Assembly (NCBI GenBank): GCA_938049385.1
Contig: CALIBQ010000063.1
Coordinates: 1 to 58,626, forward strand
Direction of reading: 5' to 3'
From: an uncultured Anaerolineae bacterium
GTDB taxonomy: Bacteria; Chloroflexota; Anaerolineae; JACIWP01
Length of the DNA stretch: 58,626 bases
Notes under the pieces: model-generated
The model's input: the letters and a program-made list of their open reading frames with translations, nothing else
What the model was told of the DNA's origin: nothing
The model's database searches: none
Position numbers and translations under genes: made by a program
Part shown: in pieces, positions 1-11,100 of the stretch
How positions within the stretch are numbered: the stretch's first letter is position 1
How the letters are laid out: each line of letters starts with the position of its first letter

Positions 1-34
1 TCAGCTCGACTGCGTACACCTTGGGCCTGGGCAT
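1..34 (-). CDS. 5' end of a truncated minus-strand gene, possibly an IS630-type transposase
   Basis: Only the first 11 codons are in the window (MPRPKVYAVEL). An ATG at 34-32 is preceded by a good ribosome binding site (GGAGGGAAGG on the minus strand). A short basic start running into 'KVYAVEL' resembles the N-terminus of IS630-family transposases, where 'K-Y-V-V-x-L-T-x-E-E-R' is common. Eleven residues cannot establish this. A possible promoter (TTGACC, 17-nt spacer, TATCCT) lies upstream on the same strand. The rest of the gene is outside the window. Confidence 0.4.
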   Translation of the reverse strand, partial: MPRPKVYAVEL

Positions 35-141
35 GATTCCTTCCCTCCACATGAATGTCATGGAGAGAAGGATACCGTATGAAACCAACGTGGTCAAGTA
101 CTAGTATAGCATAAGTTTCGATGTTTTTGAAATAGCTTCTA

Positions 142-325
142 GAAAAAGTCCAGATTGTCATTCGATTTGCGGGTATTGACTCATCGCTTGGCAGTTGAAA
201 CTGCGGCTGTGCCTGCGAAGCCGGCCGGCGCCGACTTCGCGAGGCCTGCGCAGGCAGGCTTCGCAGTCATTGCCGCGGCTTCAGCCGCTAGACCGCTTCC
301 ACAGATTGTATGTTTGGACTTTTTC
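142..325 (+). repeat. Intergenic structured repeat, copy 1
   Basis: This is the most complete of five related intergenic repeats. The core has GGCAGTTGAAACTGC (190-204), a GC-rich inverted repeat around GCCGGCGCCGACTTCGC, the palindrome GCCTGCGCAGGC, and GCCGCGGCTTCAGCCGC (272-288). This copy is bounded by an 11-nt inverted repeat, GAAAAAGTCCA (142-152) and TGGACTTTTTC (315-325), and contains CAGATTGT twice (151-158, 302-309). It ends 21 nt before the -35 box of the Rrf2 operon promoter. Only copy 1 shows the terminal inverted repeats clearly. Confidence 0.8.
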
Positions 326-346
326 CAACACTCTCATTGGGCGCGT

Positions 347-375
347 TTGACAGCTAGAAGCTGTTATGCTATAAT
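347..375 (+). promoter_or_regulatory. Sigma-A promoter of the sulfur operon
   Basis: TTGACA (347-352), a 17-nt spacer and TATAAT (370-375): full consensus. Transcription should start near 382, giving a leader of about 45 nt before the Rrf2 regulator. CAACAC of a TTTTTCCAACAC box begins 21 nt upstream of the -35 (326). Confidence 0.9.
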
Positions 376-425
376 CTAGTAAATCTATAGGAATAATGAA
401 ACAAGAAAGTGGGAGAGGGAAGCAC

Positions 426-866
426 ATGAAGCTGACCACCAAGATGCGCTACGGCACGCGGGCTATGCTGGAGCTGGCCCTGCATCAAGGGGAGGAGCCG
501 CTGAGCCTGCGCGAAGTGGCCGAGCGCCAGGGTATTTCTGTCAAATACCTGGAGCAGTTGTTCACCACCCTGCAGACCGCCGGCCTGATCACCGCTGCGC
601 GCGGCCCACGCGGCGGCTATGCGCTCGCTCGGCCGGCGGAGTCCATCAACCTGCGCCAGATATATGAAGCCCTGGAAAGCCCCGACGGCTTCGTGGCATG
701 CACGGCCAATCCGCGGGTCTGTGAACGCGCCGACCACTGCGTGACCCAAGAGGTGTGGGCGCGCCTTTACCAGACTTGCATGGAAATACTGGAGGAAACC
801 ACGTTGGCGGAGCTGGCAGCCCGCGCCCGGGAGAAGGCGGCCTCGGGCTGGATGTACTATATCTAA
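426..866 (+). CDS. Rrf2 family transcriptional regulator (IscR/CymR-like)
   Basis: A 146-residue DNA-binding protein of the Rrf2 family. The N-terminal winged helix carries the family pattern KLTTKxRYGTRAMLELA, then SVKYLEQLF (recognition helix) and the GPRGGYALA wing. Three cysteines (C92, C99, C105; spacing C-x6-C-x5-C) lie where IscR-type members bind a [2Fe-2S] cluster, so Fe-S sensing is likely; CymR-type members lack these. The ATG at 426 follows GGGAGAGGGA; an in-frame ATG 30 nt upstream has no comparable site. It heads an operon of cysteine synthase, cysteine desulfurase, MnmA and a ThiF-like enzyme, so the inferred role is control of cysteine and Fe-S/thiolation sulfur supply, probably with autoregulation at the promoter at 347. 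Confidence 0.93.
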   Translation: MKLTTKMRYGTRAMLELALHQGEEPLSLREVAERQGISVKYLEQLFTTLQTAGLITAARGPRGGYALARPAESINLRQIYEALESPDGFVACTANPRVCERADHCVTQEVWARLYQTCMEILEETTLAELAARAREKAASGWMYYI

Positions 867-887
867 CCCAAAAAGGAGGATTTCGGA

Positions 888-1832
<945 letters not shown>

Positions 1833-1848
1833 GGAAAGGGGGAACTGC

Positions 1849-3006
1849 ATGGGAAGCCTCTATTTCGACCATGCCGCCACCAGCCCAACCCGGCGTGAGG
1901 TCATCGAAGCCATGCTGCCGTACTTTGCGGAATTCGCCGGCAACCCATCCAGCATTCACACGTTCGGCCAGAAGGCCAAGCGCGCGCTGGATGATGCCCG
2001 CCGCACGGTGGCGGATCTGCTGGGCGCCCGACCGGCGGAGATCTACTTCACCAGCGGCGCCACAGAGAGCAATAACATCGCCATCCAGGGAGCGGCGCGC
2101 TCTTACGCGCAGTTCGGCCGGCATCTCATCACCAGCGCCTTCGAGCATCATGCCGTCCTGCATACGTTCCAGGCGCTGGAGAAGCAGGGGTTCCAGGTGA
2201 CCTATCTGCGGCCGGATTCCCAGGGGCTGGTGCGGCCCGAAGATGTGGAGCAGAGCCTGCGGCCGGATACCATCCTGGTCAGCATTATGCTGGCCAACAA
2301 TGAGATCGGCACCATCCAGCCAGTGAAAGAGATCGCGGATATGGTGCGCCGGCGGGGCATCCTCTTCCACACTGATGCTGTGCAAGCGGTAGGCAAGATA
2401 CCCGTGCATGTGCGGGAGCTGGGAGTCGACATGCTGTCCCTGACGGCACATAAGTTCTACGGCCCTAAGGGTGTGGGCGCCTTGTACGTGCGGGAAGGCG
2501 TGGAGATCGCCCCGCTCTTCTTCGGTGGTCATCAGGAAGGTGCCCTGCGGCCGGGCACCCAGAACATGCCGGGCATCGTCGGACTGGCGGCGGCCCTGCG
2601 CCTGGCCTGTCAGGAGATGGAGGAAGAGAGCACACGTTTGCGCCGTTTGCGTGATCTGCTGGAGCAGTCCATCATCGAACGCATTCCAGATGTACATATC
2701 AACGGCCACCCCGAACAGCGGCTGGCCCACATCAGCAACGTCAGCTTTGCCGGCCTCGATGGCGAGGCCCTCCTGCTGGCGCTGGATATGCAGGGCATCG
2801 CTGTCTCCACGGGTTCTGCCTGCACCGCCGGCTCCACTGACCCGTCCCACGTCCTGCGGGCCATGGGCGTGGACCCGGTGCTGGCACGCGGCAGTATCCG
2901 CTTTTCCCTGGGGCGCGACAACACGGAGGAAGATGTGCGCTTCCTTATTGAGGTGCTGGTCACGGCGGTCAGCCGGCTGAGGGAAATGGCGCTGGCAGGT
3001 GTGTAA
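1849..3006 (+). CDS. iscS: Cysteine desulfurase (NifS/IscS family)
   Basis: A 385-residue PLP enzyme that removes sulfur from cysteine as a protein persulfide for Fe-S clusters and tRNA thiolation. The start MGSLYFDHAATSP is the family N-terminus; an in-frame ATG 36 nt upstream lies inside cysK and is not preferred. The PLP lysine is K202 in LTAHKFYGPKG. The catalytic cysteine is C325 in STGSACTAGSTDPSHVL; the long loop following it is typical of group I enzymes. It lies between cysK (cysteine supply) and mnmA (a persulfide acceptor), so thiolation of tRNA is the likeliest direct use. Group I IscS and NifS cannot be told apart here, and no IscU scaffold is adjacent. Confidence 0.93.
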   Translation: MGSLYFDHAATSPTRREVIEAMLPYFAEFAGNPSSIHTFGQKAKRALDDARRTVADLLGARPAEIYFTSGATESNNIAIQGAARSYAQFGRHLITSAFEHHAVLHTFQALEKQGFQVTYLRPDSQGLVRPEDVEQSLRPDTILVSIMLANNEIGTIQPVKEIADMVRRRGILFHTDAVQAVGKIPVHVRELGVDMLSLTAHKFYGPKGVGALYVREGVEIAPLFFGGHQEGALRPGTQNMPGIVGLAAALRLACQEMEEESTRLRRLRDLLEQSIIERIPDVHINGHPEQRLAHISNVSFAGLDGEALLLALDMQGIAVSTGSACTAGSTDPSHVLRAMGVDPVLARGSIRFSLGRDNTEEDVRFLIEVLVTAVSRLREMALAGV

Positions 3007-3018
3007 AGGGTAGTGTGG

Positions 3019-4095
3019 ATGGGACAGCGCGTGATCGTGGCCATGTCCGGCGGTGTGGATTCCTCGGTGGCCGCCGCACTGCTCCGCGAACAAGGATATG
3101 AGGTCATCGGCATTGGCCTGCGTCTGCCGGGCATGTCCGCCGGCGATGGGCGCTACCGCACATGCTGTGGCATCGCCGGCATGGAGGACGCCCGCCGCGT
3201 AGCCCAACTGCTGGATATTCCATTCTATGTCCTGAATTACGAGGATATCTTTGACCGGCTGGTCATCGAGCCGTTCTGCCAGGCCTATGCCGCCGGCCGC
3301 ACCCCCAATCCCTGCATTGACTGCAACGCGCGCATCAAATTCGGGGTACTGCTGGATACCGCGCTGGCGTGGGGTGCCGATTACCTGGCCACCGGCCATT
3401 ACGCCCGCGTGCTCGAGGTTCCAGGTGTAGGGGCGGCGTTATGGATGGCACGTGATCGGGGCCAGGACCAGAGCTATTTCCTGTATGCCCTGACCCGGGC
3501 GCAGTTGGCACACGCGCTGTTCCCCTTGGGCGAGCTGAGCAAAAAGGAGGTGCGGGAGACTGCCCGCCGGCTGGGACTGCCGGTGGCGGAAAAGCCGGCC
3601 AGCCAGGATATCTGCTTCCTGCTGAGCGGTGACTATCGGCCGCTGGTGGCCGAGCGGTATCCCCAGAGCTTTTCTCCTGGGGAAATTGTGGATACCGCCG
3701 GCCGGGTGCTGGGCCGGCATGCCGGCACCGCCGCATATACCGTCGGACAGCGCCGCAGGCTGGGGGTCGCGGCCGGCGTACCTATGTATGTCTTGCGCCT
3801 GGACCCGACGCGCAATCGGGTCATCGTGGGCCGGCGGGAGCAGGCTTTCTGCCGTGAGATGTGGGTGGAGGAGCTGAACTGGCTGGCCAATGACAATGCT
3901 TCAGCCTGGCAGTGTCTGGTGAGGACGCGCCACCGGGGCATAGAGACGCCGGCGGAAGTGCACCTCGATCGGCAGGCGCGCATCGCGCACATCTGCTTCC
4001 AGCGTCCGCATCCCATCTCTGCGCCCGGGCAGGCCGCGGTCTTCTATGATGGAGAAATGGTTCTCGGAGGAGGGATTATCACCGACTATGCCTGA
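3019..4095 (+). CDS. mnmA: tRNA-specific 2-thiouridylase MnmA
   Basis: A 358-residue enzyme that installs 2-thiouridine at U34 of Lys, Glu and Gln tRNAs using persulfide from a cysteine desulfurase. The PP-loop motif SGGVDSSVAA is at the N-terminus. The first catalytic cysteine lies in NPCIDCN and the second in ASQDICFL; YTVGQRRRLG follows in the central domain. The ATG at 3019 is spaced correctly from AAAGGG; a GTG 6 nt upstream is possible but worse placed. The desulfurase gene ends 12 nt upstream, matching the physical coupling of the two enzymes. Its last codons overlap the likely start of the next gene. Confidence 0.95.
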   Translation: MGQRVIVAMSGGVDSSVAAALLREQGYEVIGIGLRLPGMSAGDGRYRTCCGIAGMEDARRVAQLLDIPFYVLNYEDIFDRLVIEPFCQAYAAGRTPNPCIDCNARIKFGVLLDTALAWGADYLATGHYARVLEVPGVGAALWMARDRGQDQSYFLYALTRAQLAHALFPLGELSKKEVRETARRLGLPVAEKPASQDICFLLSGDYRPLVAERYPQSFSPGEIVDTAGRVLGRHAGTAAYTVGQRRRLGVAAGVPMYVLRLDPTRNRVIVGRREQAFCREMWVEELNWLANDNASAWQCLVRTRHRGIETPAEVHLDRQARIAHICFQRPHPISAPGQAAVFYDGEMVLGGGIITDYA

Positions 4096-5110
4096 GCGAA
4101 ACATGGAGCGCTATTCACGACAGATACTGTTCCAGCCCATTGGCAAGCAGGGGCAGGAACGCCTGCTCACCAGCCGCGTGGCCGTCATCGGCCAGGGTGC
4201 GCTGGGCACCGTCATCGCGGACCATCTAGCGCGCGCCGGCGTGGGATCTCTGACGCTGGTGGACCGGGATTTCGTCGAGCTGAGCAATCTTCAGCGCCAA
4301 ACCCTGTTCGACGAGGAGGACGCGCGGAACCGCCTGCCCAAGGCCATTGCCGCGACGCAGAAGCTCGCCCGGGTGAATTCGGAGATAGAGATTCATCCAG
4401 TGATCGCGGATGTGACGCCGCGCAATGTGGAAGAGCTGATCGCCGGCGCCGATCTGGTCATGGATGCCACCGATAATCTGGAAACGCGCTTGCTCCTGAA
4501 TGACGCCTGCCTGAAGGCCGGCATACCCTGGATATACGGCGGCGCGATCGGCTCATCAGGCGTCGTTATGAGTATTGTGCCGGGGAGCACACCCTGCCTG
4601 CGGTGCCTGATTGACGAGCCTCCGCCGCCGGGCGCACTGCCAAGCTGTGATACGGTAGGCGTGCTGAACGCTACCACCGCAGTGGTTGCTTCCATTCAAA
4701 CGGCCGAGGCGCTGAAGCTGTTGACCGGGCACGCACCGGCCGCCGGCGTGCTCTATCTCGATGTCTGGGAGGGGACGTTTGACCGCATGCCGTTGGAGCG
4801 CCGGCCGGACTGTCCTGCCTGCGCGCAGGGGCAGTATGAGTATCTGGCCGGCCAGCGCATCGCCTGGACCACGGTGCTGTGCGGGAGAAACGCTGTGCAG
4901 ATCGTCCCGCCGGATGAACGCGGCATCTCGCTGGAGGAACTGGAGCGCCGGCTGAGGCCCATCGGCCGGGTAACCTATAACGGCTTTCTGCTCAGCCTGG
5001 AAGTGGATGGGCGCGAGTTGGTTATCTTCCCCAACGGCCGCGCCATCATTAAGGGGACCACAGACGAGGCCGAGGCGCGCACGCTGTACGCACGCTATGT
5101 GGGAACGTAA
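4088..5110 (+). CDS. ThiF/MoeB/HesA-type adenylyltransferase (E1-like)
   Basis: A 340-residue E1-like enzyme that adenylates the C-terminal glycine of a ubiquitin-like sulfur carrier (ThiS, MoaD or CysO type). RYSRQILFQPIGKQGQERL and GQGALGTVIADHLARAGVG are the family N-terminus and ATP-binding loop. Two CxxC pairs (CLRC and CPAC) form the structural zinc site, and PSCDTVGVL holds the probable catalytic cysteine. A C-terminal extension of about 80 residues follows the zinc site and is not a rhodanese domain. The ATG at 4088 overlaps the mnmA stop by 8 nt; ATG 4103 is an alternative. The sulfur context is clear, but no carrier-protein gene is adjacent, so the partner is unknown. Confidence 0.87.
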   Translation: MPERNMERYSRQILFQPIGKQGQERLLTSRVAVIGQGALGTVIADHLARAGVGSLTLVDRDFVELSNLQRQTLFDEEDARNRLPKAIAATQKLARVNSEIEIHPVIADVTPRNVEELIAGADLVMDATDNLETRLLLNDACLKAGIPWIYGGAIGSSGVVMSIVPGSTPCLRCLIDEPPPPGALPSCDTVGVLNATTAVVASIQTAEALKLLTGHAPAAGVLYLDVWEGTFDRMPLERRPDCPACAQGQYEYLAGQRIAWTTVLCGRNAVQIVPPDERGISLEELERRLRPIGRVTYNGFLLSLEVDGRELVIFPNGRAIIKGTTDEAEARTLYARYVGT

Positions 5111-5117
5111 GGGAACA

Positions 5118-5152
5118 TGCTAGGGGGCCAGGATACCGCTGGCCCCCTAGCA
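5118..5152 (+). terminator. Rho-independent terminator of the sulfur operon
   Basis: A perfect 13-bp stem TGCTAGGGGGCCA / TGGCCCCCTAGCA closes a 9-nt loop and is followed by GTTTTA. It lies between two convergent genes and may block transcription both ways, but the U-rich tail is only on the plus side. Confidence 0.9.
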
Positions 5153-5166
5153 GTTTTACAGCCGGC

Positions 5167-8100
5167 TCAGCGGGTGATGGTAAAGCGCATGCCGGCGCTC
5201 CGCCCGAAAACTTCGGGGAAGTACATCTCGTAGGCATTCGCCGGCAGGACCTGGAAACTGCCCGGCAGGCTGGCACGCATCAGGTAAGTGTACTGATAGG
5301 TGCCTTTCGCTAAGTACGTGGCAAAGAGCACCACCTTCTCATCCCGCAGTTCGGTATGGGTGGGGGTCCACCAACCGTACCACCACCACTTCCACCAGGG
5401 GCCTTTCTGCTTTTCCACCTGCTCCAGGCGCGGCGGTTCCATAGTGACGCTGGTGATTTCCAGGCTGGTGTCAATAGCCTCACAGCCGGCCGGCAGGGGG
5501 TCTTCCAGCACCACGTAGTGCAGGTCGTTCGGTGCGATGATGGTCAGCCGCACCTGGATCACGTCGCCGACCTTGGCCGCGGTGATGGGGGTGTCCGGGG
5601 AGCCGGCCAGACGGTATTCCCGCGAGACGATGACGCCGCGCGAGAGTTCCTTGACCTCCTCCGCCGGCAGGTAGTATTTCAGGTGCGCGGTGTAGTAGAG
5701 GCGCCCTTTGTCCGATTCGCCGGCGCCGGCACTGCGGGTGATGAGCAGACGGTTGGCTTGGTCCAGCAGGAGATCGGCGATGGCTACCTGTGCCTTCACC
5801 TGCTTGTCCACGTTGTCCGGGGTTACCTTGCCCTGGGCGATGACACTGCCGTTGACGTCCACGGCAAAGGAGTAATCCCCTTCTAGCTCGCCGGTGGCGA
5901 CCATCCAATCGGTCAGGCCAAGCAGGGACCAGACAGTCTCATAGGTGGATTCCCAGCGGCCCTCTTTCCGCACCGACATCAGCCAGCGCACGGCGTTGCC
6001 GGCGAGCGGGTTGTCCTTGTCATAGCGCGCCAGGGCGGAGAGGACGATGGCTGTGGTGCGGGTATCGGTGTTCATGTTGCGATAGTCCTGGTACGCCTCT
6101 TCCCAATGGGCGCCGGTGGCGCTCAGTATGGCCTGGCTGTAGATTTCCGCCAGCAGGGTATCCACCCGGCTCTGCTGACCAGGGTCAATCATGCCCAGCG
6201 CATTGGCCAGCAGGGCCTTGGCCCAGATGCCCATCTTGGCGCGGTTTTCGAAGAGCAGGATGGCCCGGCTGAGTTCCTGGGAGGCATCCGCGCCGGCCAT
6301 TCCGTCATAGTTCGCCAGGACGTAGAGCTTGAATACCTCGCGGTTGAGCTTCCAGACATCTGTGGTAATGCGGATGGAGTACTGGCGCTCCCGCAGGTAG
6401 CGCGCCGCCCGCGCCATGACGTCTTCGTCCACAGGGAAGCCGGCACGCGCCGCCTCCGTCATGCCGAAGAGCACATAGGCGGTCAGATAGTCATCGGCAT
6501 CATCCCGCACCCACCAGCCCCAGCCGCCGTTGAAGCGCTGGGCGGAGTACAACTTCTGAAGGGCAGTATTGACCAATGTGGGCAGTTTTTCCTCCAGCTC
6601 GGCGTTGCGGATGCCCAGGCTCTTCAGCGCACGGTAGGTGAAGACGTTGGGCAGGAAGCGGCTGACGGTCTGCTCGATGCATTCATACGGATACGATTCG
6701 ACGTATTTCAGGCCGTCGCGCATGCCAGCGGCCAGGCTGGGGTCTATGGTCACCGTAAGCTCGCCCATGCTGGGGTCGAGCACCTGCGGCAGGACGATGG
6801 CCTCGACGCGCTCACCCTTGGCGTCGATCTGGCCGGCCGTCGCGACCACTTCCGGCGTGGAGGGGTGATAGACCGGCAGGACAAGTTCCACCGCGTCGCG
6901 CAGGCCGGCACCGGCGTCCGCCGTGAAGCGGATGCGGGCCTGTTCCACGGCCTGCACGCGCACCCGCCAGCTCAGCTTTTGCAGGCCCTGGGCCGGCACG
7001 TCCACCGTCCGCCCAAGCACATCTGCCGTTTCCACGCCGTCCGCGCTGAGGCTCACTTGGACGGAGGCCGGCGCATCGGTGTTGTTGTGCACGATGCAGG
7101 ATATCTCGACCTCATCCCCGATGACGAAGAAGCGCGGCAGGACCGGCCGTGCCAGCAGGGGCAGGGAGGCGACCACGTCCTGTGTCTGTGTACCGACCCG
7201 GGTGTCGGCGGTGATGCCGCGGGCATCCATGCGCCAGGTCGTGAGGTTATCCGGCAGGGTCACGGAGACCTGCGCTTGGCCGCTGGCATCGGTCATGACC
7301 CAAGGGTTCCAGTAAGCGGTGTCGGGAAATTCGGTGCGCACCAATAGCTCAGCACCTTCCATGCCGCCGCCGCCACCCTTGCCGGCTGGCATTTCGGCGG
7401 CGGCCAGCTCCGTGCGCACGTTGACCGAGACCACCAAACTGCCGGCGGTGGTGAAGCCCAGGCCGCGCTCATGCCAGAAGGCGTCCTTCATGAAGCCTTG
7501 ACTTGGCCCGCCCAGTGCCAGCACCGCCTTATCAATCAACCCGAGGGAGAACTCGGCCTGCACCGGCCGGCCCATCCAGTCGGTCGCGCGGATGGTGAAG
7601 CTAGCCTGATCGCGCGGCTGATAAGTCTCCTTATCCGGTATGACCTCCACCTTCAGCTCTTTGGATTCCGAGTTCACCGGCAGTTTGACATACCCGACGC
7701 GGAAGGAACCCAACGGGTCAGCGGCATCCTGCGGCTTCACTAGCACCACCGAGACGAAGATGTCCGGCACATATTCCTCACGGATGGGTACGGTGATGGT
7801 GGCGCTGTTGGATGTCAGCTCCATCAGTTCCACGGAGTACAGCCGGCCGCGTTCGACCGTCACCAGCGCCTTGACCGATCCGACGAAGGGGGAGGGGATC
7901 AGGATGGTGGCCTTGTCCCCAGGGCGGTATTCCTTCTGGTCAGCGACCAGCTCGATGCGGTAGTTGTTCTCCTGCCGCCAGCTAACGAACTCGTCCGGCC
8001 GGCCGCTCACCCAGATGTCCACCGCCGAGCGAATTTCGTTCTCGCGGCTGTCGCGGCCGATGGCGCGCACGCGATAGCTCCCGCCCTTCTCCGGGGTAAA

Positions 8101-11100
8101 GGTGAAGACCGCCTGTCCTTGGGCGTCGGTGGTTACAGTACGGGTGATGACCGGCGTCTCGATGACCTTGCTGGTCCAGAACAGGTTGCCATACTCATCC
8201 TCCTGCTGGACGTTGTCCCAGCGGGTGGAGTACGCCACGACCTGAAGCGAGACATTGGGCACCGGCTGGGACTGCGGGTCCACGGTGATGATCTCGATGT
8301 CCGCCGGCTGGCCGGCGCTCAGCACGTAGCGCTGGGCGCGCAGGCCGATGTAGTACTCGCCCTTATGGACGATGGCGCTGGCGCGCGCTGCCACTACCTG
8401 GTCGTTGACATCGGTGATCGTGACGTCAATGGTGAACCGCTGGCTCAGGCGCGCTTCCTGGATGACGGCCGGCACCTGGAAGACGAAGCGTCCCTCGGTA
8501 TCGGTCTGGCCGGCGCCGCTGGCGATCTCCCGTCCGTAGAAGGCATAGCCCGGCTCCTGCGTCCAATCGTAGTCCTGGAAGCTGTACCAGCCCTTGCCCT
8601 TGTATTCGAACCAATAATCTTGGCTGAGGACGGTCCACTGCACCTTGGCACTGCGCACCGGCCCACCGAAGTAGTAGTTGGCCTGTACCGCTACATTGAT
8701 GATATCCCCCTGGATATACTCATCCTTGTCGGTGGTGACGGAGACCTCGTACTCGGGCTTGCGGTACTCCGCTACCTGGAAGCTTTGGCCGAAGGAATAC
8801 TCTTGTTGCTCCTTGGATTCCCGCGGGACGACAGCTTCCATGTAGTAGTAGCCAAGGGCGGCTTCATCGGCCAGGGCAAAGTCGCCGGCAAAAGTGCCCA
8901 TCGGGGTAAGCGGCAGGTTCTCCTCATACACCTTGTTCCCCTGCGGATCATTGATGCGCACCAGCACCGATTGGATGCTGGTCGGGATGGAGTACTGGGC
9001 GTCCGAGTCGGCGCGCAGTACGCCCTTGAAGTGCACGGTTTGCCCGGGTCGGTAGATGGGGCGGTCCGTGTAGAGATAGCCGATCCAGTAGGGGATAATG
9101 TAGCTCTCCGAAGGCAGGTTGAATTCCCATGGGGCAATACCGTCGCTCCAGCGCCGGCTGATGACGCCGGCAGGCTCGGCCGGGTCGCCCAGGACCGCTA
9201 TCACGGAGCGCCACATGTCCTGCTGGGGATGGGGGGTCCGGAACAACCCGCGCGCGTCGGTGCGGCCGGCGGCGATTTCCTGGCCTCTTTCATCGTACAG
9301 CCGCACAGGGGCATCGCGTATCGGCCCTCCCGTCTTCCAGTCGGTGGCCCAGAGCAGGCTCTCCACCGCGCCGGTCTTCAGGATGAGATGATAGGGGGAC
9401 ACGACCATGACGTGGCGGATGGCGTACTGGGCGCGCTGTTTATCCGTCATGCCGGTCGGCAGAACCCGCAGGAAGTACAGGCCAGGCGGCAGGGATGCGC
9501 CGGCCTCCCCGGCCACGGACAGCTTGGTCTTTCCCAGGGCGTTGGGCGCGGTGTCAAACTTCCGCACGCCCTGGAACAGCAAATCTTTCTCGGACGGGAC
9601 GAAATTTTCATAGGCGCGCCAGCCGTCCTCCCCCTCGAACTTGAGATAGTTTTCCAGGGAAAGGCGGAACAGCGCCCATTCGACGCCCTCGATGTTGCGG
9701 TGATGCAGGACCACCTCCGCCGGCCAGTAGGCGTTGTAAGTGCCGGCGATGCCGCCGGCACCGGCCAGCGAGAGGCTGGGCGGATAGTCGCCGGTGCGGA
9801 AGCGCAGGGTGAAATCGCCGGGCAGATGGTTGCCCCAGCGGTCACTGATGCCGGCGCCCAGGACGATGGTATAGTCGGTCTGCGGCTCTTTCGTGAACGA
9901 GATCCAGAGCCGCGCCTCATATTCGGAATAGTAGGTGTAGACGTCGGTCGGTTCGGGGATAATGCGCAGGTTGGGGCCGATGGTCTTCTCCACCACCGGC
10001 GCGGTGAAGTAGATTTCCACGCCGGTGTACGGGTCCACATTCTTAGCGTCCTGCGCCGGCGAGGTGCTCTTCACCGCCGGCAGGGGCACGACGCGGAATG
10101 CCCATTCGGCCGGCGCGCGCAGGGTCCCCTCCCCGACGACTGGCCGCGCCGTAGCATTTACGGCCGCCCGATATTGCTCGCCGAAGCGGAGCATGGCCTT
10201 CGGCTGGAAGAACATCCGCCGGCCGTCCTCGGACCACTGGAATGTGCCCGGCACCAGCTCCCCGCTTTTCTCATGCCGCAGGGAGAAGGCCTGTTCGGTA
10301 GAAATGGGATCCATGGCTACGGAGAAGGTCACCGTGATGGGGCTGTCGGGAGCGATCATGTCACCCGCCGGCTTGGTGCTGACTACCTCCGCCTGGGCAG
10401 TGCTGAAAGACCAGATGAAGTCCTGGGTCAGCTCGCCGCCGGTGGTGTCCTGCAGGCCGGCCTTGACGGTGACCTGGTACGTGGTCGAGGCGGCCAGGGC
10501 TTTCACCGGCTTGAAGGCGTACACGGAGGTATTGACCCAGGCGCCTTCCCCCTCCAGCGCCGGCTCGATGACCAGCGGCTGGGGCAGGCCCTTCTGGTCC
10601 TCAATGGAGGTGAGGGGGACCACCGGACGGTTGAAGATGACCAGGATCATACTGTCGGGGCTGACATCCACGGCGCCGTCCGCCGGCTGTACCGAGGATA
10701 CCTCCAGGAAGCCGACCGTTTGCAGGCGGAGTTCCAGCGGCCGGCTCAACGGCAGGCCGGCGGCACTTTTCGCCGTCTCTGCCAGCGTCAGGTGATAGGC
10801 GGCGGCGCGCTCGGGTGCCGTCTTGGGCGCGAAGATGACAGATCGTCCCTCAACGCGCAGTTCCCCTGCCAGCGCCGGCCGCACGGAGAAAGAGGCTTTC
10901 ACGGATTCGGCATCCATGGGCTGGTCGAAGGTGAGCACGACCGGCTGGCCGGGACGCCATTCCTCACCAGGGGCCGGCGTGCTGGAGACCAGGACCGGGG
11001 GTAGCGGCCCGAAGGATACCGGCTTCAGCCCGCCCGGGGCCGGCGCTTGCCCGCCCGTGGGGGTGGGCTTGGGGGTAGCTGTGCGCGGCGCACATGCCGG

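Noticed and set aside
155-379. 74-residue frame over repeat copy 1
   Set aside because: It follows the repeat's Ala/Pro-rich sequence and ends in the promoter; no coding evidence.
8119-11004. 961-residue open frame antisense to the macroglobulin gene
   Set aside because: It is a by-product of GC-rich codon usage in the real gene; low-complexity Gly/Arg/His composition, no start signal and no recognisable domain.
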